A stretch of 64,000 nucleotides of DNA from Nicotiana tabacum. Taxonomy: Eukaryota > Streptophyta > Magnoliopsida > Solanales > Solanaceae. The DNA is taken from the NCBI RefSeq assembly GCF_000715075.1, contig NC_134097.1, positions 64,327,190-64,391,189 on the forward strand, in the 5' to 3' direction. The notes beneath the pieces were generated by a model, which worked only from the letters and a program-made list of their open reading frames with translations, was not told the origin of the DNA and searched no databases. Shown here piece after piece: positions 46,353 to 57,521 of this stretch. Numbering within the stretch: position 1 is the first letter of the stretch; every line of letters starts with the position of its first letter. Position numbers and translations under genes: made by a program.

Positions 46353-47866
46353 TGATCGAAGCCAACCCTGTACTACTACAACGTAGCAAGAGAGGTTGAA
46401 GCATCTTTTACCCGAGAAGGTCGAGATCGATTTCCACAGGGAACTAGAGATTGGACTCGAGTTTCTATCTAAATTGGCATTGCGTAATTGTTCGTAATTG
46501 CACTTCTATTCATAATTGGTTTTGATTTTACTTATGATTTTATACTACTAAGATGCTAAATTAGGATAAGTGAAGCTAAGAGTAAACTATTGAAGGTTGT
46601 CTAAATAGGTAAAAGGCACTAGGGAAGTGACTTTCTCCTAGGTGGCTAATTGACGGATTCTCGAGTCTAAGGCTAGATTATCATATTTGGGGACTACGAT
46701 ACAACCATTGCACGATTCTACTCACTCTATACCTCTCGGTAGTTCGAGTAATTTTGCCCTAATTGACTTTCTCAAGATCAATTGGGTATGATAATTGTGG
46801 TTCAAGTCAGGTTTTACTATCTCTAGGTTTAACCCTTTAATTGGGGCTATCAATTTCTTGAATATGCCCCAATTCCTTGTTGGACCAATTTCATAGACTT
46901 AGGCTCTCTTTCTCATGAAGAGACAAAGTCAACTAGGCATAAACTAGTGTTTGCAACCACTAATTCAACATTAACATCCTAAATTAGTCCAAATATCAAA
47001 CACTTATAGACAATCAAGCCTTAAAATACAAGACCCATCAATTACCCACACTAGGGTTGAGCCACAACCCTAGCTAATAGGTCTAGCTACTCATGATTAT
47101 AGAAGAAAACAAATAAATAGATGAAGAAAAACCCATAATAATTAATTACTAGATAAAACTTGAAGATTCAATGATGAAACTAAGCTAAAATTACTCAAAA
47201 TAGACAAGAAGTAATGTTCACGAGCGCAGCTGATCGTTAAAATACAACTGATGACCTAAAAATGGGAAAAGAAACTATTTATACTAGGCTAAAAATTCTG
47301 GACAAAAATACCCTTGGGGGGCTAGTGCGGACCGCACAATCGAGTGTGGCCATACTAAGGCTCTTGGCTGAAACAATCTGCTCTCTGAAGTTGGCCATCG
47401 CAGGCCGCACAAAATTCACCGCAGTCGTGGTGGCTTCTATTGCGGTCCACACAAAATGTACAGCGGACTGCACTGGCAATGTTCCTCCAACTTGGAACCT
47501 CTCTGAACTTGAGCTTTTGGACCGCACAAAATCGAGTGCGGCCTCAGTGAGGTCAATGCGGTCAGCATAAAATGTTTTGCGGCCATATTGCTTGGCTGCC
47601 TGTGATGAGCACTCTCTGAACCTCCCCTTTGCAGACCGCACAGAATGGTGTACGGCCGCACTAGTCCTGTTAAATTGAGCATGGCCTTGTTCTTGGTACT
47701 TGTGCATGTTTTACTCCTTTTTGAGCTGGTTTTGACGAATTGTCACCTTGTTGACCAAACCCTGCAATCAAGTACAATATGTGAGCCTTTGGGACTATTT
47801 TGTACACATTTCTGATCAAAACTTAAGCAAGAAGGAGTGTAAAATGCATCTAATCCCTAGTTATCA
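46353..47866 (-). mobile_element. Athila-type 3' LTR, minus strand
   Basis: 1,514 bp. The minus strand starts TGATAACTAGGGATTAGATG at 47866 and ends GGCTTCGATCA at 46353. To the right is the typical Athila PPT region (AAGTTTGGGGGAG on the minus strand). Homologous to 40922-41554. TATA box TAGTATAAATAG at 47275-47286 (minus), just downstream of a CpG-word tract. Confidence 0.87.
47325..47660 (-). promoter_or_regulatory. CpG-rich word tract GCGGCCGCAC, Athila LTR
   Basis: About ten variants of TGCGGACCGCACAAAAT and GCGGCCTC in 335 bp, ending about 40 bp before the TATA box on the minus strand. Confidence 0.55.
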
Positions 47867-48547
47867 ACTCCCCCAAACTTAAGCTTTTACTTGTCCTCAA
47901 GTAAACAAAATAAGACCCACCCCTTAAGAGTCAATCCAAGAAAATTTAGCTGACCTAAAGTGACCTTATCTAGCATCAATTGGGACTAACAATTGCCCTC
48001 AATTCAAATGAATCATTAACAACATTCACTCTTTTAAACACCATGGATTTAGTGCGACACAAGAGCATCAAGAGCTGACTCAACACATCAAAGAAACTCC
48101 TTTTACTGCTTTGGTTGTTGTGGAACCCAAACTCACACATCCTCAACTCTCCGTAAGCAAACCTCACCTTTAAGATTGTAGCACTCAGAACGAGGTTAAT
48201 GGAAATACGCTCATCTCTCTCAAAGAATAGTCACAAGTCTGGCTCTAAGTACCATATGCTTGGCCCTTATGTGAGTCTCCACTAATGTAAGCTTCATTCA
48301 ACTCAAGATCATATAGGGCTTTTGTGGAGACATAGTGAAGGCTTTTGGTTCACGGTAGGAAATGTTTGGTCTAGTTAGGTTTTTTTTTAGCAATCCACTA
48401 GGCATTGCCTAGGGCTAGTTTTTTATATATAAAAAATCAAAAATGAAACATAGTGTTAGGTGGTCTTACAACATGAAAGAAATAAAATATGATGATTACA
48501 TAGAACCTATTACCAATATTGAGCACTGAACTCATTATTGATATCGT
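47867..48547 (-). other. Athila 3' untranslated region and unassigned AT-rich tail
   Basis: 47867-47905 holds the PPT and GAGGACAAGTAAAAGCTTAA, usual before Athila 3' LTRs. Sequence to about 48380 fits the non-coding region after pol. 48381-48547 is AT-rich with no recognised origin. No gene. Confidence 0.65.
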
Positions 48548-49037
48548 ATCCATTTGACACCTAATCAAGGAATGACTTAGTCATTTCTTGATAATGTGGC
48601 TAGTTGCCACGTGGGGTGGGGTGGGATATTTAATTTTTTTATCTACTTATTAGTTAACTGGGTAATGTCCTGTTACCCGGTAATTAATCAATTACCCGCA
48701 TAATTTAAAAATTACCACAAATTACTTAAAATTCTATTTATTTTTAAAATACATCATATATACTATATATATTATACTACCATGGTCATATTGTACCTTG
48801 CATGGTACTAATTCATAATTTTTGGGTATTATCGCTTGACCCGTATTTTATTCCAAATTGGCCACTTTCAACGAAACTCGTTTTCTTTAATATGTGTACC
48901 CCTTTATCCTTCATAACACTTATTTATCGCTTGTTATAAATAGCGTAAGTACGTTAATGTCAAGATGATCTCATCCCCGAGTCTACATCGGTTAACTAAA
49001 AACGAAATTTTAACGTACAAAAATGCGAGATGTAATA
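48548..49037 (-). mobile_element. 3' LTR fragment of the second gypsy element (LTR 5)
   Basis: Matches 55718-56208 (start of the 5' LTR on the minus strand). Only the first 490 bp remain. The terminal bases are TATTACATCTCGC where the 5' LTR has TGTTACATCTCGC. A PPT (ACGGGGGAAGGA, 49040-49051, minus) precedes it. Confidence 0.85.
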
Positions 49038-49259
49038 TCCTTCCCCCGTAGAAACATTTGTCCTCGAATATTAAACTCTCCGGGATTTATATAACCTTGG
49101 TAGAGTCGCCTTTGTAACAACGCTACTACAAACTCTTCTTGTAAAAACCCAGTAATTTAACGCCACATAGGACCACAATCATTAATAACGACGATAGCCT
49201 CACACGACCAATAACAATAGCTAGTACAAGAATTCGTACACGCACCTTGAGGTTATGAC

Positions 49260-50620
49260 GTCTCAGTCGGACCCTTCTCTGGAGGAGGAAATAATTAGGG
49301 ATATCTAGACTTCATGTCTTCCTCGGCCTCCCAAGTCATTTCTTCCACATTGTTGTTATTCCAAAGTACTTTCACAGAGTTTACCCCCTTATTCCGTAGC
49401 TTACAGATTTGTCGGTCTAGAATGGCAACCAGAATTTCCTCGTATGACAAGTCCTCTATAATCTGTACATCATCGTGGGCATCACTTAGGTAGGATCGCC
49501 AATGCACTTCTATAACATAGATACGTGAAAAACCGGATGGACAAACTCAAATTCCGAGGGCAATTCTAGCTTATAAGCTACTTGGCCCACTCTTCGAATG
49601 ATCCTATAAGGCCCAATATACTGTGGACTAAGTTTGCCTTTCTTTCTGAACCTCATGACAGCTTTCATCGGTGATACCTTTTTGGAATACCCAGTCGTCC
49701 ACCTGAAATTCTGAGTCTCATCGTCGATTATCTGCATAAGCCTTCTAACGGCTTTGAGCTGCTAATTGCCTTTCCTGTATAAGCTTAATTCTCTTGATTG
49801 CCTGTTGTACCAATTCTGGTCCTACTAACGTAATTTCCCCAACATCGAACCACCCTATAGGCGACCTACACTTCCATCCATAAAGAGCTTCATATGTAAC
49901 CATCTGAATACTGGAATGGTAACTATTATTATATGTTAACTCAATAAGCGGCAGATGATCATCCCAGCTACCTTTGAAATCTATTACACAAGCTCGTAAC
50001 ATATCCTCCAGTGTTTGAATAGTACACTTAGCCTGTCCGCCTGCCTTGGGATGAAATGATGTACTAAGACTTACTTGAGTCCCAAATCCCTTTTGGAAGG
50101 ACCTCCAGAAGTTAGCTATAAATTGAGCTCTTCTATTCGAGATAATAGATACAGGGACACCATGCAGTCGTACTATCCCCTTGATAAAAAGCCTCGCATA
50201 ATCCTCTAAGGAATATGTAGTTCTAACGGGCAGAAAATTGGCTGACTTTGTAAGCCTATCCACAATCACCCATATCGAATCAAACTTACACTGGGTACGG
50301 GATAAGCCAACAATGAAGTCCATATTGATTACTTCCCATTTCCAAGTCGGAATCTCCATAGCTTGTAATAACCCACCGGGTTTTTGATGCTCAATTCTAA
50401 CCTATTATCAGTTAGAACACTGAGCAACAAATTTTGCTATATCCTTTTTCATTCCGTCCCACCAATATACCTCCTTGATATCATGATACATCTTTGTTGC
50501 TCATGGATGGATAGAATAACGAGAATAGTGAGTTGCTTCCATAACCTGCCGACGTAGCCCTGCAACATTAAGGACACATAATCGTCCTTGATATCTGAGG
50601 ACCCCATATTATGTAATTCC
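49260..50620 (-). pseudogene. Integrase pseudogene of the second gypsy element
   Basis: The core is a long open stretch, 50359-49745. The first Asp is in INMDFIVGL. The second is replaced by Asn (SNRRAQF instead of the usual SDRGAQF), and the catalytic Glu by Lys (GQAKCTIQTLEDML). C-terminal pieces: KGKLSPQYIGPYRIIRRVGQ (49737-49510), HPVFHVSML and a WEAEEDMKSRYP chromodomain-like tail ending near 49295. The zinc-binding part (50620-50400) is degraded. It is unusually open for a catalytically dead copy. Confidence 0.88.
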
Positions 50621-50683
50621 AAACGGTGTCTTCTCCTTCTGAAGGGTGGTTTACCTATAATGAACTAACACAGGATCCTCGTA

Positions 50684-51600
50684 CTAGCGTTCCTTTACTT
50701 CAGTTACTAATAAGGATGTTGTTGTATTGTGAAGAGTAATTTCAATGCCACCTGAGTCCAGTATCCGAACTCCAAGACTAGCTAGCTGATGAACCTCATG
50801 GGCTATTTCCCTCTTTTCTAGCTGTAAATACGATAGGCTACCCATAGATCTATGGCTGGCGTCGGCTACTCCATTCTCCTTCCCCAGATGGTATAAAATA
50901 TCAACGTCATAGTCTTTAAGTAGCTCCAACCATCTCCTTTGACGAAGATTCAATTCCTTTTTCTTGAAGATATACTGGAGGCTCTTATGATCCGTATAGG
51001 TATCAACATGAATGCCATACAAGTAGTGCCTCCATATATTTAGTGCATGAATCACCGCGGCTAACTCTAAATCGTGGGTCAGGTAGTTCTTCTCATGCCA
51101 CAATCTTACCATGCTGCATCAGCACTGAGTCTAGTATCCGAACTCCAAGAATAGCTAGATGATGAACCTTATGGTCTATTTCCCTCTTTTTTGGCTGTAA
51201 ATACGACAGGTTACCCATAGATCTATGGCTGAGGGCGTCGGCTACTACGTTCGCGTTCCCCGGATGGTATAAAATATCAACATCATAGTCTTTAATTAGC
51301 TCCAACCATCTCCTTTAACGAAGATTCAATTCCTTTTGCTTGAAGATATACTGGAGGCTCTTATGATCCGTATCGATATCAACATGAATGCCATACAAGT
51401 AGTGCCTCCACATCTTTAGTGCATGAATCACCACGGCTAACTCTAAATCGTGGGTCAGGTAGTTCTTCTCGTACTTTCTTAGTTGTCTAGAAGCATAAGC
51501 CATAACCTTACCCTGTTGCATCAGCATATAACCCAATCTAATGTTTGAAGCGTCACAATAGATAGCGTAACCATCGGTCCCTTCTGGAAGCATTAGAACT
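50684..51600 (-). pseudogene. RNase H pseudogene with internal duplication
   Basis: Readable: [56 protein letters not shown], then [20 protein letters not shown]. The central part is present twice in direct orientation (see the repeat feature), so the order of motifs is RNase H start, middle, end, middle again, end again. Confidence 0.87.
50755..51490. repeat. Direct duplication of about 373 bp inside RNase H
   Basis: 50755-51120 and 51127-51490 are near-identical with an offset of about 373-376 bp, for example GCTGTAAATACGA at 50821 and 51194. One copy has a small deletion near 51095. Confidence 0.85.
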
Positions 51601-52149
51601 GGTGCGGAAGTTAATCTGTTCTTTAAGGCCTGGAAAACTCTTTTCGCAAGTATCGGTCCATTGAAACCTAGTTCCCTTCTGAGTTAACTTACATGGTTAT
51701 CATAATCTTGTACAATTCAGGAAATTCCCCTCTTCGGAGGCCCAAACTTCATCTTTTATCCCTCACAATTGCGCCCTTATCCCACTATTAGGGCAACATT
51801 TCATCTATTCTAAACGTTACTAGTCTTAGACGCCTTTGAGTTCATTCGGGCTATACGGAGCCTTCTATAACTTAGAGAAACCATCAGCTCTCTTATGAAC
51901 TTATTCCCAAGGACTTATCCATTCTTGTTACCTTTTTACTCATCTTTTCTTATCCTTCCTCCTGTCTTCCTAGAACCTTATCACTCTACCAAACTTTAGC
52001 TTGCGACCTACACATATCTATTTATACTTATTCGCAACCTTTCTTCAACCTGCTTGCACCATAGATTTCCTTATGTTATTCTGGAACATCAAGCAAGACA
52101 CCACATACCACTTTGGTCAAAGGTGCTTAGAAGAGAAGAAAATTTCGTT

Positions 52150-53030
52150 ACAAGTTTATTGTAATAACCTGCCAAAAGAAGCTATGAACCTTCATCGGTG
52201 TTGTGGGTCTAGGCAAAGTCTTCACTGCCTCGGTCTCTTGTGTATCCACTCGGATGTCTTTACCCGAAATAATATGCCCAAGGAAAGCTATAGAGTTCAA
52301 CCAGAATTCATATTTAGAAAATTTTGCATACAATTTCCCTTCTTGTAGAACTCTAAGCACTACACAGATGATCTGCATGCTCAGCCTCTGAACGATCGTC
52401 AATAAATACAATTACGAACAGATCTAAAAAAGACCTGAACACACGGTTCATTAAATCCATGAATACTGCTGGGGCATTGGTCAGACCAAACGACATAACC
52501 CGAAACTCAAAGTGCCCATATCTAGTCCTGAATGCAGTCTTCGGGATATCTTCATCCTTAACCCTTACCTGATGGTACCCATACCTCTAGTATATCTTTG
52601 AAAAACACTTGGCACCTTGTAACTGATCAAATAGATCGTCAATTCTCGGGAGCGGGTACTTATTCTTGATCGTCACCTAATTCAGTTGCCTATAATCAAT
52701 TACATTCGTAAGGAACCATATTTCTTTCTCACAAACAACACAGGTGCTCCCCGTGGTGACGTACTAGTTCTAATAAAACCTTTTTCAAATAAGTCCCTTA
52801 GTTATTCCTTTAACTCTTTCAGCTTTGTGGGGGTCATTCTATAGGGGGAATAGATAATGGATGAATATCTGGTAGTAGGTCGATGGCAAGCTCAATTTCT
52901 CGCTCTGGCGGAAGACCCGGAGAAACATCGGGAAACTCACTAACCACTGGGATAGACTGAATGGTTGGTGACTCTACTTCCATATCCTGAACTCGAACTA
53001 AGTGATAAATACAGCCCTTATTGATCATTT
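52150..53030 (-). pseudogene. Reverse transcriptase pseudogene of the second gypsy element
   Basis: Start of pol near 53028: VSEFPDVSPGLPPEREIELA. RT fingers and palm around 52800-52420. The catalytic stretch near 52395-52430 reads VIVFIDD and then jumps to [10 protein letters not shown], so five residues usually following (ILVYS) are deleted. The thumb is GKLYAKFSKYEFWL near 52330. It is broken by frameshifts; the connection domain between 51600 and 52150 is unrecognisable. Confidence 0.83.
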
Positions 53031-53547
53031 TCCTTGCTTTGAGATAGGAGATAAATTTACCTCTTGGTGATACCGTATTACCTTCCCATTCTAAAATAGG
53101 CTCTCCTGGGGACTGAAATTAAACCATCATTGACCTACACTTGATGTTAGAATAACAAAAGGCCAACCAATCCATACCCATTATAATATCAAGTTCTGCC
53201 CAACCGAACACCACGTACCTTATCCTTGTTTATTATCAAATCTATCACGGGCCATTATGGCGACATCCATATATATAAGTAACAATATTAAGACATAACT
53301 CGTATAACTAATTTAGAAAAAGGTTTATATATATAGGGGTCAACTAAGCCGTAGACATATCATACCCAAAACTATATGTAGGATACTATCTGCAAAACCT
53401 CTAAGTAGGTATAACCATAATATATACAAGTCGGGGCGGGGCTCCCTACATCCTCATAAAACAACCAAACACATTTAAAACCCTGACTTGGTAATATTCC
53501 AAGAAGAGGTGGAACTCGCCAACCAAAAACTAACACTTGAAGGAAGT
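53031..53547 (-). other. Protease remnant and LTR-like insertion
   Basis: 53031-53240 retains weak protease-end similarity (MVWLAFCYSNIKC-like in shifted frames). 53241-53547 looks like the middle of a related LTR: TATATATATAGGGGTC, GGTGGAACTCGCCAACC compares with GTGGAGCACGCCAAC at 54628. No gene. Confidence 0.4.
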
Positions 53548-54240
53548 CTATAGTATAGGGTCCTTGCCTCGTCCTATATAAGAACCTCGACCGGACACAC
53601 TTCGAAGCAGAATCTTCATGTCCTTATCCGTTACCTTCCTCCTCTTGGCCCGACTACTATCTTCTTCCTCTATGTATCCCATAACATACACCGATGAACC
53701 TTGATTGACGGACTCCCAAGACTGTGGACTATCCGGAACCTCAGAAGAGCTGGTGTCCTCAAATACCTTGACATAGTTTTGAGCCTGAGGGAATCCCGGT
53801 TGTGCCAATCCATGCACTACTCCCCTCATACCTTGATCAACGGGTTGTGAAATTAAGGGATTTGGTGAGGTCGGAACTCCTCTCACCCCATCTATTGTGT
53901 GGTCGAAATAACTCGAACGGATGACTCAAATTGATCCTCGGATGGATCCTCCTCAATAGAACCCATGATCTCCGATGGTCTGAATCCATAGTATAACTTA
54001 TCTCTCTTTATAACACCTTCGTAGCCTTCTGACCCGTGCTAGCGGCTGTAGTCTTTGGAGGCATCGCTGAAAACGTAACACATCATTAGGAACATGAATG
54101 CTTATATCGCACAATATAAGATAAGAAGAAAGGATAACATCCTATATGTCCTGTAGCCTCATGTCTATAAGTGTGGTGCACAACACACCCATAAACAAGA
54201 CTTTACTAGACACGGTCTATAGACAACCCTAGGACAGAAC
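53548..54240 (-). pseudogene. Possible gag remnant of the second gypsy element
   Basis: An open stretch (53886-53548) reads GVPTSPNPLISQPVDQGMRG, Pro/Gln-rich as in gag N-termini, then an Arg/Lys-rich KRRKVTDKDMK. Between it and the PBS (54253) only short pieces are readable. No zinc knuckle is seen. The gag identity rests mainly on position. Confidence 0.45.
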
Positions 54241-54253
54241 TGCTCAGATACCA
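54241..54253 (-). other. Primer-binding site, second gypsy element
   Basis: Minus strand TGGTATCTGAGCA next to the LTR end at 54258; one change from the initiator Met tRNA form. Confidence 0.8.
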
Positions 54254-54257
54254 CTTT

Positions 54258-56208
54258 TGTCACAACCCAAACCGATGGGCCGCAACGGGTGCTTGAGTCT
54301 TACCTGTCAAACACCCCTAAGCATGTGTCTAAGATATGAACCTGAATAACATCTGTTGAATTACGAAAATAACATACAAGAAGGAAACCTGCCTTCCAGG
54401 AATATGTACATATACAGGAAGAATACAGTGGGCGAGCCGGCAAGGCTGCTATAGACAACTATACATCCAGAACTAAAAACCGACAAGGCCACATACAACC
54501 CAACTAGACATACTATCTACAGACCTCTAATAGAAATATAGTTGTACAAAGACGGGACTGAGCCATGTCATACCCATATATATATATAAACGTATCGTAC
54601 AAAAATCAAAGCAGCTCTGGATCAAGTGGAGCACGCCAACTCTCGCTGATCAGGGATCCTAAGAAGGGGGACCGTCAGCTTGCCTACCTGCACCTGCGGG
54701 CATGAAACGTAGGCCCAATGAAATAGGGCATCAGTATGAAAAATGTACTGAGTATGTAAGGCATGAAAATTAGTATGTAACAGACATAGATAAAACATGG
54801 AATATAGAAACATGTCTTTAAATCTGAATAACTTTGTAAATTATAAAACGTTTATAACGGCATACACATGTGTATAAATGTCGTGTCATGCATAGGTATG
54901 GGTGTACATAATATCATCAAGCCACTGAGGGCATCTCATCATATCGTCTCGGCCACTGTGGGCACATCATCAATATATACCAGCTGATCAGGTGGTGGTG
55001 CGTATATAATGCCGTAATCTTTTTCCTATATCCCCTGTATATATATTTACATATATATGCGTATATAACTCCATCTGGTCATGGGTCAATGCACATGTAT
55101 AAATGGGTAAAATGCATGAAAAATACGTAATAATCTCAATATTCTTTCCGAATAAACTTTTTTAACTGTGTATTATTCTGAGACTCATGAACAGAAGATA
55201 ATAATAATTCATATGGGGAATCAAGAATATAGACACCCCTAGTATTTCTATGAATAGAGTAATTTATCAAAACTGTGCGTTTGCTCGTTTCTTCAGTATA
55301 ATTTGGACCATGCCAAAAGAAAGAAGGGAGGACCTTAACATACTTGTTCCTTGAATTATTTGACACTTGAACCAAATTACTTGCTTCTCCCTCAACGTCT
55401 TTGATTTTAAACCTAAGACAAATTATTTCTTTTGAATATTTTACGAAGGAGTGAAACCAAATCCCATGGAAAAAAGGGCCAACGTTTGGAATTGAATTTC
55501 ATAAAGCAAGAACAATATTCTATTCTTAAGACTTTAAATGCAAAGTCTTCAATAGTGAAACTAAATCTCGTAGAAAAAGGGGCCAGCGTTTGGAATTGAA
55601 TTTCAGAAAGCAAGAACAATGTTCTGTTCTTAAGACTTTAAATGCAAAGTCTTCAATAGTGGGAATGAGTTGGAATGACTTGGATATCCAAAGTCTTGAG
55701 AAGAATGAAAGGGATTTGTATCCATTTGACACCTAATCAAGGAATGACTTAGTAATTTCTTGATAATGTGGCTAGTTGCCACGTGGGGTGGAGGTGGGAT
55801 ATTTAATTTTTTTTATCCACTTATTAGTTAATTGGATAATGTGTTATCCGGTAATTAATCAATTACCCGCATAATTTAAAAATTACCACAAATTACCTAA
55901 AATTCTATTTATTTTTAAAATACGTCATATAAACTTTATATATTATACTACCATGGTCATATGGTACCTTGCATGGTACTAATTTATAATTATCGGGTAT
56001 TATCGCTCGACCCGTATTTTATTCTAAATTGGCCACTTTTAATGAAACTCGTTTTCTTTAATCTGTGTACCCCTTTATCCTTCATAACACTTATTTATCG
56101 CTTGTTATAAATAGCGTAAGTACGTTAACATCAAGATGATCTCATTCCCGAGTCTACATCAGTTAACTGAAAACGAAATTTTAACGTACGAAAATGCGAG
56201 ATGTAACA
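54258..56208 (-). mobile_element. 5' LTR of the second gypsy element (LTR 5)
   Basis: 1,951 bp. The minus strand starts TGTTACATCTCGCATTTTCG at 56208 and ends GGGTTGTGACA at 54258, next to the PBS. Non-coding. Contains a 104-bp tandem duplication with hairpins (55451-55663). Confidence 0.88.
55451..55663. repeat. 104-bp duplication, each copy with a hairpin
   Basis: GTGAAACCAAATC...CTTCAATA occurs twice with offset 104. Each copy holds AAGACTTT-AAATGC-AAAGTCTT (55528-55549 and 55632-55653), a perfect 8-bp stem. Overlapping short ORFs are a by-product. Confidence 0.87.
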
Positions 56209-57521
56209 CTTACAGGGGCTAATAAAAAATAGGAGTTTACTGTCATCATAGGTGTGCAAAGATAGGTATTACACACCTATCTTTTGCAGATGACTTTATT
56301 CTCTTGGTTAGGGGTGATCTTCCCTCTGTCAAGGCTTTACATTAGTGTTTCATGCAATTTTCTGCAAATTCAAGATTGCAAGCAAAACTTGGGAAAAGTT
56401 CGATATATTTTGGAGGGATATCGCAGAAAAAGATAGAATTCTTCAACTTTTGGGGTTCTCTAGTGGTGAACCGTCGTTCAAGTATCTTGGTATTCCACTA
56501 TCTACAAAGAAGTTATCCTTGATTTAGTAGCAACTCTAATTGAAAAGATAGATATAAATATCTCATCTTGGACGGCTTAGAAGCTATCCTATGCAGGAAG
56601 GGCTCAACTAATACAATTAATTTTATTTGGAATCTGAGCATATTGGGCTCAGATGTTTGTGTTGCCTGCTAAAGTAATCAAACTTGTTGATGCATACTGC
56701 ATGAGCTACTTATGATCTTGAAGTAACATAATTACACAAATAGTATTAGTAGCATGGGATAGAGTATGCACTCCCAAGAGTGTTGGAGGACTGAATTTGA
56801 TCAACTTGCATATTTGGAATAAAATTGGTACAGCTAATATATGTTAGGATTTAGCTCACAAAGAAGATAATTTGAGGATAAAATAGGTTCACAGGTACTA
56901 TATTAAAGGGCAACAACTAGAGGATTTGTATGTACCACAATAGGCATGTTGGATGGTAAGAAAAATTATACAAGGAAAGAATGTACCGAATCAAGTCCAA
57001 TATCAAAACATTGCTAGAAAGAGTATCACTAGATAGATATATGTTCGAGATCAACCTAGAGTTCCATGGAAATGCTTGGTCTTCCAGAACCCTGCTAGGC
57101 CAAAGCCGGATTCACTCTATGGCTGCTGCAAATGCAAGGCAAATTACTAACTACTGACAGGCTAACTAGATGGGGAGTTGTGATTAATTCAAATGTGCTA
57201 TGTGCCAGAACTCTGATGAAACAAGTGAGCACTTGTTTATGGAGTGTGAGTTATCTAAAAGCCATATTGAATAAACTAATACAATGGATACAGGATCAAA
57301 CCTTCAATATGACTACAATATAGCATGAGTGGGAAGTTGAAGCATTGACAAAAGGTCTCAACCCATTGAGCTCCAATGCTTCCAGGAAATTGAAGGAAAG
57401 CTTGTTAGAATTTCAGGAAACCACACTGGTAGTTATCCACAATCTCTATGAGTCAAAGATTAGAATAGGATATGATCAACTGAGTTTGTCGATGTCTTCC
57501 AAAGGACGTAGTCGTGATCAC
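56209..57521 (+). pseudogene. LINE (L1-type) reverse transcriptase pseudogene, 3' part
   Basis: Near 56279 HLSFADDFILLV contains the RT catalytic Asp pair. It is followed in several frames by RYILEG, SWYSTIYK, INISSWTA, KLSYAGRAQLIQL and WAQMFVLPAKVIKLVDAYC, the standard plant LINE order. WDRVCTPKSVGGLNLINLHI follows near 56760. Then YYIKGQQLED, ACWMVRKIIQGKN and a zf-RVT-like end with LLTTDRLTRWGV near 57150. Many stops and shifts. Cut at 57521 by the Ogre-type LTR. The nuclease and RT N-terminus are absent. Confidence 0.87.
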
